Assembly: GCA_026418215.1 (NCBI GenBank)
Contig: JAOABT010000247.1
Coordinates: 1 to 7,592, forward strand
DNA from: Clostridia bacterium
GTDB taxonomy: Bacteria; Bacillota; Clostridia; DSM-8532
Direction: 5' to 3'
DNA: 7,592 nt
The translations under genes and the position numbers were made by a program. This document shows, piece by piece, positions 1 through 5,884 of this stretch (its first letter is position 1; each line of letters begins with the position of its first letter). Under the pieces are notes generated by a model that searched no databases, was not told the origin of the DNA, and saw nothing but the letters and a program-made list of their open reading frames with translations.

Positions 1-1
1 G

Positions 2-811
2 AGCGAAATCATCGGCATCACCAACGCCATTCATGTTCCTACATGGGTTGACAGTAAGATGATCGAGCTGGCTGAGAAGTACGATGGTACTAAGGCTACC
101 TCCGATGCTCTCTGGCAGAGACACATGGAAAACAAGAAGGAACTCATTGACTTCGTATTCGAAAGAACCGGCGTTAAGCTGGATGCCAATGTGCTCCTGA
201 TCGGTTTCTCCCGTCGTGCTGCTCCTTATAAGCGCTCCAACCTGATCTTTACCGATAGAAAGTTCATTGAGCCACTCTTAAAGAAGGGCAAGCTCCAGAT
301 CGTATTCTCAGGTAAGGCTCATCCTCTGGATGACGGCGGTAAGGCTATCGTTTCCGATATCGTCGACATGACCAGACTCTACCCCAACAGCGTAGTATTC
401 CTTGAAAACTACGACATGACCATCGGCCGCGCATTAACCCGTGGTTCCGACATCTGGCTCAACAACCCCAGACGTCCGAAGGAAGCTTCCGGAACCTCCG
501 GCATGAAGGCCGCCATGAATGGCTCGCTCAACGTCTCCATCCTCGATGGTTGGTGGCCGGAAGCCTGCCAGGACGGCGTAAACGGCTGGCAGTTCGGTGA
601 CGGCTATCAGACCGAGAACGAAGAAAAGTGCGACAAGCACGACTTCAAGGCTCTCAAGGCTGTTCTTTCCGACAAGGTTATTCCTACCTTCTATGACAAC
701 AGGGAAAAGTGGATTGATATGATGGCAGCATCTATCAATACCTGTAAGGGACCTTTTGGTATGAGACGTATGCTCGACCAATACTACGACAAGCTGTACA
801 TTAAGGGCTGA
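2..811 (+). CDS. glgP: Alpha-glucan (glycogen) phosphorylase, C-terminal part; 5' end outside window
   Basis: This cytoplasmic enzyme splits alpha-1,4-glucans with phosphate to release glucose-1-phosphate, using pyridoxal phosphate (PLP). The frame is open from base 2, reading GITNAIHVPTW before the first ATG at 59, so that ATG is internal and the gene enters from the left. Counting from it, SRRAAPYKR (51-59) carries the phosphate-site Arg53 and Lys58, FSGKAHP (83-89) and LNNPRRP (134-140) are family blocks, and EASGTSGMK (142-150) ends in the PLP lysine Lys150. The motif set fits the short bacterial alpha-glucan phosphorylases (TIGR02094-like) rather than the long MalP/muscle type; this subfamily call is from memory of the family. 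The C-terminus looks natural and is followed by a terminator. All 24 visible lysine codons are AAG, unlike the neighbouring genes, which suggests strong expression. The upstream gene content is unknown. Confidence 0.95.
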   Translation, partial: SEIIGITNAIHVPTWVDSKMIELAEKYDGTKATSDALWQRHMENKKELIDFVFERTGVKLDANVLLIGFSRRAAPYKRSNLIFTDRKFIEPLLKKGKLQIVFSGKAHPLDDGGKAIVSDIVDMTRLYPNSVVFLENYDMTIGRALTRGSDIWLNNPRRPKEASGTSGMKAAMNGSLNVSILDGWWPEACQDGVNGWQFGDGYQTENEEKCDKHDFKALKAVLSDKVIPTFYDNREKWIDMMAASINTCKGPFGMRRMLDQYYDKLYIKG

Positions 812-826
812 TTCCTAGCCTGAAAG

Positions 827-856
827 AAGCCGCCGGAGATCATCCGGCGGCTTTTT
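827..856 (+). terminator. Intrinsic terminator of glgP
   Basis: A perfect GC-rich inverted repeat (arms at 827-837 and 843-853, 11 pairs, 5-base loop GATCA) runs directly into a T tract at 852-856. It begins 15 bases after the glgP stop codon, so it should end the glgP transcript and insulate the downstream reductase gene. Confidence 0.92.
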
Positions 857-1105
857 ATGGCTCTGTGTCAATTATCGGGGTGGAGCAAGTAAAATGAGAT
901 AATATTATTTAGTTAGCAGGTAATAGTGAAGGCATTATTGGTTTATAAGCAATTACGAAGTTTCAAGTTTGGCAAGCATTATCATCACGGATGAAGCACA
1001 GGTCAGTCATAATCTTACGAACGGCGTATAGGCTGCCTACTCAAGAACGACGCGCTTTTATTCTATTGGGAATTAGGCTATAGTGAGGGAAGGAGGTGCT
1101 GAATT
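857..1105. other. Intergenic region between the glgP terminator and the reductase gene
   Basis: I find no convincing coding frame, RNA gene or repeat in these 249 bases. The only sure element is the ribosome binding site AGGAGG at 1091-1096, 9 bases before the ATG at 1106. A promoter for the reductase is expected here because the terminator blocks read-through. The AT-rich -10-like strings at 900-908, 1027-1032 and 1079-1084 each lack a good -35 partner, so none is called. Confidence 0.6.
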
Positions 1106-1891
1106 ATGAATATTGTGATAACCGGCAGTTCTAAGGGACTTGGCTTCGAAATGGCCCGATCATTTTTAAAACGAGGCCACCATGTAACTCTTTCGGGCAG
1201 CAGCAAAGCAAATCTGGATAAGGCTGTTTCAGAACTTTCAGAATACAAAGCCAGCCTTTTACCTTGTATTTGCGATGTTCGAAAAAGTGGGGAGCTTCAG
1301 GCTCTTTGGGATAAGTCCCTTGAAAAGTTAGGAAGTGTCGACATCTGGATCAATAACGCAGGCATCAGCCAGCACAGCAGACTCTTTCTGGATATTCCGG
1401 AGGAAGAGATGAGAGCACTTTTGGATACCAACCTCATAGGCGTTATGAACGGAACACGTATCGCCGCTAAGGGGATGCTGAAGGCAGGGAAAGGCTTCAT
1501 TTATAATATGGAGGGCTATGGCAGCAATGGCGCCGTCATGAGAAAAATAGGCCTCTATGGCACCTCTAAATGCGCCCTCACCTACTTTACGAAGTCTATG
1601 ATGAAGGAAATGGAAGACACCGGAATTAAGATAGGGCTTTTAAGCCCCGGCATGATGGTAACGGATTTTATGAAGGACAGAGCTTCACAAAGCGAGCCGC
1701 CGACGATTCCGGAGAGTACCCGCAAGATTCTCAATATCCTTGGCGATCGTCCACAGACGGTTGCAGAATTCCTGGTTGAACGGATGCTTAAGAACAAACA
1801 AAATGGTGCTCACATCATGTGGCTTACCAACCGCAAGGCAGCGGCCCGTTTTATGACAGCTCCGTTTACAAAACGGAATATTGTGGACTAA
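1106..1891 (+). CDS. Short-chain dehydrogenase/reductase resembling NYC1/NOL chlorophyll b reductases
   Basis: This is a single-domain Rossmann oxidoreductase of 261 residues, of usual SDR length, probably cytoplasmic. The nucleotide-binding TGSSKGLG lies at 6-13, the structural NNAG at 83-86, and the catalytic YxxxK is Tyr151/Lys155 in LYGTSK. Lys10 and Lys34, with no acidic residue after the second strand, suggest NADPH; that is inference. The usual catalytic serine 13 residues before the tyrosine is replaced: the segment reads NMEGYGSNG (134-142). It resembles, as I recall them, the NMDGAGSGG of plant NYC1/NOL, with the same 17-residue spacing from the Asn to the Tyr. The LSPGMMVTDFM block (179-189) and the C-terminal tail also resemble those enzymes. 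The start is supported by AGGAGG 9 bases upstream. The gene stands alone between a terminator and a convergent gene. The substrate is unknown; a chlorophyll role is not implied in this kind of host. Confidence 0.88.
   Translation: MNIVITGSSKGLGFEMARSFLKRGHHVTLSGSSKANLDKAVSELSEYKASLLPCICDVRKSGELQALWDKSLEKLGSVDIWINNAGISQHSRLFLDIPEEEMRALLDTNLIGVMNGTRIAAKGMLKAGKGFIYNMEGYGSNGAVMRKIGLYGTSKCALTYFTKSMMKEMEDTGIKIGLLSPGMMVTDFMKDRASQSEPPTIPESTRKILNILGDRPQTVAEFLVERMLKNKQNGAHIMWLTNRKAAARFMTAPFTKRNIVD
1861..1877. repeat. Perfect 7-bp inverted repeat at the 3' end of the reductase gene
   Basis: TCCGTTT (1861-1867) and AAACGGA (1871-1877) are separated by three bases, ACA. The hairpin lies within the last codons of the reductase and just before the convergent stop codons. 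Neither strand has a T tract after it, so it is not a standard terminator; it may be chance or a weak 3'-end structure. Confidence 0.35.
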
Positions 1892-2971
1892 TCAAATTGC
1901 CAGATCCACATGCTGGATAGTTCCCACCTGGCCGGATTCCTTCAGAAAAATGCCAGTGCTGCGGATTTGACCGGTGGTATCGAGGCTACTGCCCCTTAGA
2001 CCCAACTCAGTGCTGGCATTGCCTAAATAAATGGCGCCAACGCCCGCCTGGCCAAGTGAAAAAAGGGTTTTTTCACCTTTTTCGTTGAGGGTCCAGATTC
2101 TCAGCTTGCTGTAGATTTCATCGTTCTCATCGATCCAGCCATTATTGTCCTTGTCGTACTTGGAGAGCTCTCCAAAGCCATTGCCTGATTGGGGCCCAAA
2201 GAGCTCGCTGCCGTCATCGATGGTTTGATTGCCATTGAGATCGAGAGCCAAAAAGCCCGAGCCTTGCCCTGTAAAGGCAATATTCTCCTGATTGCCATCG
2301 CAGTCAATGTCGAAGGCGTAGTTTCTGTCGCCAAGGGACGCTGAAGCGTTCTTGAAATTAATGATGAGCGGGTCTAGAAGCGCATCTCCTGCACGAACCG
2401 ACAGGTTCTGAGTCTGAACCAGCTCCCGGCTGACCTTGAGGTCAAGGTTAAACTGAATCTGTCGTCCGTCTGCCGTTGTGACTGAGCCCTTCGAGCTGAA
2501 GGACATTTTTTCGGATTCAATTTGGCCCTCTTGGTAATCAAGCTTGAAGCCCCAGCCTTGCCGCACCACGCCCGATGGCTGGGAAAGATTGACGGGCTGT
2601 GTGTTAGAGGGGAGAAGCTCGCGACGGGGGAGATCCTTGAGCCTGATACCTACCAGATCCTGCTTGAGCTTATCGAGCACCACAAATTTGATGCGTTTCC
2701 CCGACAGGATATAGATAAAATCCTCAAGCATCTTGAGTTTATCCTTTTCCAGGTCGGGAAGCTCGAAGGGAGAATCATCCTCCGAAAGCTCAAGCTTTTG
2801 AATTGATTTTTGCTGCAGTGTTTTTCCTTCCTCGGAGATATCCACGAGGACGCCTTCATTTGTGCTTTGGTTCGGTTCCTGATTCCAGAACTGAACTGTT
2901 TCTTTTGCAAAGGATTGACGTGTGGCGGACCATTGGGAATCCATTTGGACATGGGAATCCGCAATTTTCAT
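1892..2971 (-). CDS. Leaderless protein with EF-hand/dockerin-like calcium loops, function unknown
   Basis: The product is 359 residues and I cannot name its function. Three acidic loops in the C-terminal half look like calcium sites: DIDCDGNQE (221-229), DLNGNQTIDDGSELFG (244-259) and DKDNNGWIDENDEIY (273-287). Similar blocks occur in RTX, VCBS-type and other calcium-binding surface proteins of Proteobacteria and Cyanobacteria (family knowledge). The N-terminal half is polar and charged, with no signal peptide or membrane segment, so the protein is cytoplasmic or leaves by a route without a cleaved leader. The ATG at 2971 is chosen over an in-frame TTG at 2995 because AGGGAGG (2980-2986) sits 8 bases upstream of it and would fall inside the longer frame. 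A sigma-28 promoter lies upstream, suggesting motility-linked expression. The gene meets the reductase gene with no gap. Calcium binding is likely; a flagellar role is inference. Confidence 0.8.
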   Translation of the reverse strand: MKIADSHVQMDSQWSATRQSFAKETVQFWNQEPNQSTNEGVLVDISEEGKTLQQKSIQKLELSEDDSPFELPDLEKDKLKMLEDFIYILSGKRIKFVVLDKLKQDLVGIRLKDLPRRELLPSNTQPVNLSQPSGVVRQGWGFKLDYQEGQIESEKMSFSSKGSVTTADGRQIQFNLDLKVSRELVQTQNLSVRAGDALLDPLIINFKNASASLGDRNYAFDIDCDGNQENIAFTGQGSGFLALDLNGNQTIDDGSELFGPQSGNGFGELSKYDKDNNGWIDENDEIYSKLRIWTLNEKGEKTLFSLGQAGVGAIYLGNASTELGLRGSSLDTTGQIRSTGIFLKESGQVGTIQHVDLAI

Positions 2972-2979
2972 AAGACATG

Positions 2980-2986
2980 CCTCCCT
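2980..2986 (-). promoter_or_regulatory. Ribosome binding site fixing the start of the calcium-loop protein
   Basis: On the minus strand AGGGAGG is followed by 8 bases and then the ATG at 2971. This strong site argues against the in-frame TTG at 2995, which would place the site inside the coding sequence. Confidence 0.85.
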
Positions 2987-3025
2987 GCAAAACAACCATC
3001 CGTGATATAAAATTTTCCAATATCT

Positions 3026-3052
3026 TTATCGGCAGGTTTGGAAGATGTTTTA
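3026..3052 (-). promoter_or_regulatory. Sigma-28 (SigD/FliA-type) promoter of the calcium-loop protein gene
   Basis: On the minus strand the sequence reads TAAA (3052-3049), a 15-base spacer (3048-3034), then GCCGATAA (3033-3026). The Bacillus SigD consensus is TAAA, about 15 bases, GCCGATAT, so only the last base differs. Transcription would begin near 3019, giving a leader of roughly 48 bases before the ATG at 2971 that contains the ribosome binding site. Sigma-28 drives late flagellar, chemotaxis and autolysin genes in Bacillus and Clostridia (established knowledge). It is the only such match I found next to a gene start in the window. Confidence 0.8.
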
Positions 3053-3114
3053 TATGATAATTTTGTTGTATGATAAAAAGTACGTAGAAATAAGCCATAG
3101 ATTGGGGATCGGCA

Positions 3115-3678
3115 ATGACAGAATGGGAGGGCTTTGTCTCGGAATGCATGGCCTGCACAAAATGCGGTCTGCATAAGGAAAGAAAACATGTGGTCATTGG
3201 TCGGGGTGAGTCTCTGAACGTTCCGCTGCTATTTGTGGGAGAAGGCCCCGGAGAGCAGGAGGATATCCAGGGCGAGGCCTTTGTGGGCCGGGCAGGAAAG
3301 CTTCTGGATCTTTTGCTGGAGGCTTTGGAATTCAGTCCCAGAAACTACTATATCGCCAATATCGTCAAATGCCGCCCGCCTGATAACCGTACGCCTACCG
3401 ATGAGGAGGTTATGGCGTGCCTGCCCTGGCTCAGATACCAGGTAAAGATCATTAAGCCCAAAATCATTGTCTGCCTGGGTGCGACAGCGGCTAAGGCCAT
3501 TATTGACCCTGATTTCAAGATTACAAAAATGAGGGGCGGCTGGGTTGAAAGGCAGGGTAAAACCCTCATCATGCCAACATTTCATCCATCTGCCGTGTTA
3601 AGGGATAGTGCCAAGCGCGACGACTTTTATCTGGATCTTAAAAAGGTCCGCGAGAAGCTTGTCGAACGGGGACTATAA
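3115..3678 (+). CDS. Uracil-DNA glycosylase, family 4 ([4Fe-4S] type)
   Basis: This 187-residue enzyme removes uracil from DNA to start base-excision repair of deaminated cytosine. It has the family-4 layout: CxxC at Cys14/Cys17, Cys86 in VKCRPP and Cys102 in ACLPWL, the expected four [4Fe-4S] ligands. Motif A is GEGPGEQED (42-50), followed by GEAFVGRAGK (53-62). The second active-site motif is FHPSAVLR (156-163) with His157. Length is normal and no key residue is missing. The start at 3115 has a modest ribosome binding site, GGGGAT at 3104-3109. The upstream 143 bases are shared with the divergent calcium-loop gene; they are AT rich, with -10-like strings such as TATGAT at 3069-3074 but no convincing -35. 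The desulfurase-like gene follows 74 bases later in the same direction, without a clear terminator between, so co-transcription is possible. Confidence 0.95.
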   Translation: MTEWEGFVSECMACTKCGLHKERKHVVIGRGESLNVPLLFVGEGPGEQEDIQGEAFVGRAGKLLDLLLEALEFSPRNYYIANIVKCRPPDNRTPTDEEVMACLPWLRYQVKIIKPKIIVCLGATAAKAIIDPDFKITKMRGGWVERQGKTLIMPTFHPSAVLRDSAKRDDFYLDLKKVREKLVERGL

Positions 3679-3752
3679 AAAAGGACATAAAACACAGAAA
3701 CTTGTACAACTGCATATGATAGTTTAGGAGCCCCTCACAAAAGAGGCATTCG

Positions 3753-4904
3753 ATGGTATACCTTGATAATGCAGCAACCTCCTATCCCAAGCCGGCGGAG
3801 GTTTACGAAAAGGTCATAAAGGCCATGCACGAAGCCGGAGCCAATCCGGGACGTTCGTCCCATGAGATGGCCAGGGCCTCGGCAACAGCCGTAATGAATA
3901 CAAGGGAGCTTTTGGCAACCCTTTTTCATATTGATAATCCGCTTCAGATCGGCTTTACATGCAATGCAACCCTTGCTCTGAATATGGCAATCCACGGCCT
4001 CCTAAAAAAGGGAGATCATGTCGTGACGTCGGCCATGGAGCATAATTCGGTGCTCAGACCCCTTTATGAGCTTAAGAAGAGGGGAAGAATCGACTATACG
4101 GTTGTATACCCCGACAACATGCTCGGTGAAATGGATCCAAGCCAGATCAGTAAAGCTATTCGCCATAACACGAGGCTCATCATTCTCACAGCCTCTTCTA
4201 ACGTTACCGGGACAGTCATGCCCTATCAGGAAATTGGAGAAATAGCTCTAAAAAAAGGAATTCTATTTCTATTGGATGCCTCTCAAGGCGCAGGTGTTCT
4301 TCCCATAGACGTTAAGGGCATGAACATCTCGCTCATGGCCTTTCCCGGACACAAAAGCCTATTGGGTCCTCAGGGAACCGGCGGCTTGTATGTAGACGAA
4401 AGAGTTGAACTGAGGCCTATCCTGCAGGGTGGAACGGGCAGCCGCTCCTTTGAAACCATTCATCCGAGCTTTATGCCAGACATGGCTGAAGCGGGTACCC
4501 TCAATACACCGGGCATCGCGGGATTGGGTGCGGCGGTGGAGTGGATATTGAAAACAGGTCAGGAGGCCATTCTTCAAAAGAAGGAGCTGCTCATTCAAAG
4601 GCTCTATGAGAGGTTATCGGAAAGTTCAAAAATCACCCTTTATTCAAAGGTGGGAAACCACTGCAACAGCGGTATCGTCGCATTCATCATAAACGGTGTC
4701 GACTCTTCGGAGACCGGCAACAGCCTGGATTCTGATTACAAGATCGCAGTCCGATCGGGATTTCATTGCGCACCGCTGGCCCATAAAGCCCTCCAAACCG
4801 AGAACAGCGGCCTGGTACGATTAAGCCCTGGTTATTTTAACACGCTTGAAGAGATGAATTATGCGGCCGATTGTATTTTGGAGCTTGCCGCGAAAACCCC
4901 CTGA
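3753..4904 (+). CDS. Class V aminotransferase, cysteine-desulfurase-like (SufS/CsdB family)
   Basis: This 383-residue PLP enzyme probably removes sulfur, or possibly selenium, from cysteine or selenocysteine and holds it as a persulfide for Fe-S or other sulfur transfer. YLDNAATSYPKP (3-14) is the family N-terminus. His97 (MEHNS) should stack on the cofactor, Asp175 (LLDASQGAG) contacts the pyridine nitrogen with Gln178 beside it, and Lys201 in FPGHKSLLGPQG is the Schiff-base lysine. Cys339 in RSGFHCAPLAHK is the persulfide cysteine. The overall form fits the TIGR01977 group (EF2568-like) common in Clostridia, whose substrate is not settled; some members lie near selenium genes. AAGAGG at 3741-3746, 6 bases before the ATG, supports the start. 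It follows the uracil-DNA glycosylase gene and ends 2 bases from the convergent phosphoesterase gene. No SufU or IscU scaffold gene is in view. Confidence 0.92.
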   Translation: MVYLDNAATSYPKPAEVYEKVIKAMHEAGANPGRSSHEMARASATAVMNTRELLATLFHIDNPLQIGFTCNATLALNMAIHGLLKKGDHVVTSAMEHNSVLRPLYELKKRGRIDYTVVYPDNMLGEMDPSQISKAIRHNTRLIILTASSNVTGTVMPYQEIGEIALKKGILFLLDASQGAGVLPIDVKGMNISLMAFPGHKSLLGPQGTGGLYVDERVELRPILQGGTGSRSFETIHPSFMPDMAEAGTLNTPGIAGLGAAVEWILKTGQEAILQKKELLIQRLYERLSESSKITLYSKVGNHCNSGIVAFIINGVDSSETGNSLDSDYKIAVRSGFHCAPLAHKALQTENSGLVRLSPGYFNTLEEMNYAADCILELAAKTP

Positions 4905-4906
4905 GC

Positions 4907-5701
4907 TTAGAGGTCGATAAAGGTGATTTCTGGCCTTGAGCCTAAACGGAAGGGGAACACCACATTGCCGATGCCGCGGCTGATATAGGTGTTTATACCG
5001 TTAATGGTATGAAGACCCCGCCTGTAGCCGGCCTTACAGGTTTGCTCTTTTCTGAAGAAGCGGTATTCCATGCTGAACGGCATCCAGATTTGCCCGCCAT
5101 GGAAATGCCCGCACATCAAAAGATCCACGCTGCCCTCAGGAAACATCAGGACCGTTTCGGGGTTGTGCGCGATAGCCAGAGTCAGGTCAGCATGGGGGTC
5201 CTTGGCAGCAAGGGCGGTCTTGGGCTGGGGATTGCCGCGGCGGTAATCATCCACGCCGACAAGATTCAAGACCCTGCCGTTCTTATGAAAGCTCATGCAT
5301 TGGTTGACCAGAAGCTCGATGCCAAGGCTTTTAAGGTTAAAAAAGAAAAGCTCCTTGGCCCGAGGGAATTTTTCGAAGCATTTATGGTCATGGTTGCCGA
5401 GGGTCGCAAAAATGGGGAGATTGGGAGCAACCTTCTTAATCCACTGGACAAATTCCGAAACATGGTTCTCCCTGTCGATAATATCACCCGCAATAATGAG
5501 AAGATCAGGCTTTTCCGAAAGGAGAGCCTTTTTTACATCGTCTTGGGATACCATCAAGAGGCCCATGTGTAGGTCTGAAATGAGTGCAACACGGAGGCCT
5601 ATAGTGCCATCACCATAGGCTAAGTGCTCCGTTTTCAAATGACCGGCATGAAGCACCATAAAAAGAAAGAATACCAATAATACTAAGAGAATCAGATACA
5701 C
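4907..5701 (-). CDS. Membrane-anchored metallophosphoesterase (YkuE/YaeI-like)
   Basis: This is a calcineurin-like phosphoesterase of 264 residues with a two-metal site. The motifs, in order, are SDLH (Asp43, His45), GDIID (Asp73), GNHDH (Asn103, His104), AHNP (His179) and GHFHGG (His199, His201), so every expected metal ligand is present. Residues 2-18 form one hydrophobic segment (VYLILLVLLVFFLFMVL), best read as an uncleaved N-terminal anchor; which side of the membrane the catalytic domain faces cannot be decided. A GTG start at 5701 is chosen because AAGGAAGGTG (5710-5719) lies 8 bases upstream. The frame stays open to 5785, but that extension would bury the binding site and push the membrane segment inward. 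Related proteins act on phospholipid or nucleotide phosphoesters; the substrate here is unknown. The gene is divergent from deoB and convergent with the desulfurase-like gene. Confidence 0.9.
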   Translation of the reverse strand: MYLILLVLLVFFLFMVLHAGHLKTEHLAYGDGTIGLRVALISDLHMGLLMVSQDDVKKALLSEKPDLLIIAGDIIDRENHVSEFVQWIKKVAPNLPIFATLGNHDHKCFEKFPRAKELFFFNLKSLGIELLVNQCMSFHKNGRVLNLVGVDDYRRGNPQPKTALAAKDPHADLTLAIAHNPETVLMFPEGSVDLLMCGHFHGGQIWMPFSMEYRFFRKEQTCKAGYRRGLHTINGINTYISRGIGNVVFPFRLGSRPEITFIDL

Positions 5702-5709
5702 GAAAATGT

Positions 5710-5719
5710 CACCTTCCTT
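5710..5719 (-). promoter_or_regulatory. Ribosome binding site fixing the GTG start of the phosphoesterase
   Basis: On the minus strand AAGGAAGGTG is followed by 8 bases and the GTG at 5701. No comparable site precedes the upstream in-frame start at 5785, so the shorter protein is preferred. Confidence 0.75.
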
Positions 5720-5873
5720 GTACAAGCTTAACACAGGACAGGTGAGCGGACAAGTTTTGAGGGGAATGGAAGAAAGTGCTTGCAAAATGTTTCACATGGC
5801 TTTTAGGTGATAAATAAATAAGTGCACCAAATAATTCAAGATAAAAAGAAGTAGAATAAAGTGTTAGAGACAT

Positions 5874-5878
5874 GGAGG
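5874..5878 (+). promoter_or_regulatory. Ribosome binding site fixing the deoB start
   Basis: GGAGG lies 6 bases before the ATG at 5885. An in-frame GTG at 5861 would place this site inside the gene and add eight residues not seen in DeoB, whose N-terminus is normally close to the metal-binding DSVGIGE motif. The 183 bases between 5701 and 5885 are AT rich and must hold the divergent promoters, but I find no well-spaced -35/-10 pair on either strand. Confidence 0.85.
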
Positions 5879-5884
5879 TACAAA

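Noticed and set aside
434..781. Leftward open frame of 115 codons opposite glgP
   Set aside because: glgP motifs, including the PLP lysine, are encoded on the plus strand throughout; the mirror frame is a by-product of its codon bias.
1079..1084. TATAGT as a -10 box for the reductase
   Set aside because: There is no good -35 at the right distance, and a start about 7 bases downstream would leave the AGGAGG site at the extreme end of the mRNA.
2522..2806. Rightward open frame of 94 codons opposite the calcium-loop gene
   Set aside because: The minus strand here has the supported start, ribosome binding site, promoter and motif-bearing product; the plus frame has no recognisable domain and is a mirror frame.
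2972..2995. TTG start adding eight residues to the calcium-loop protein
   Set aside because: The AGGGAGG site lies within this stretch at ideal distance from the ATG at 2971.
3702..3720. TTGTAC and TATGAT as a promoter before the desulfurase-like gene
   Set aside because: The two elements are only 7 bases apart, and no acceptable -35 lies 16-18 bases upstream of TATGAT.
5009..5572. Rightward open frame of 187 codons opposite the phosphoesterase
   Set aside because: The phosphoesterase strand carries the full set of metal-binding motifs across this span; the opposite frame shows no family similarity.
5702..5785. 28-residue N-terminal extension of the phosphoesterase
   Set aside because: The extension lacks its own ribosome binding site and covers the strong site that serves the GTG at 5701.
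5861..5884. Upstream GTG start for deoB
   Set aside because: The ribosome binding site would be inside the gene, and the ATG at 5885 has correct spacing and family-like N-terminus.
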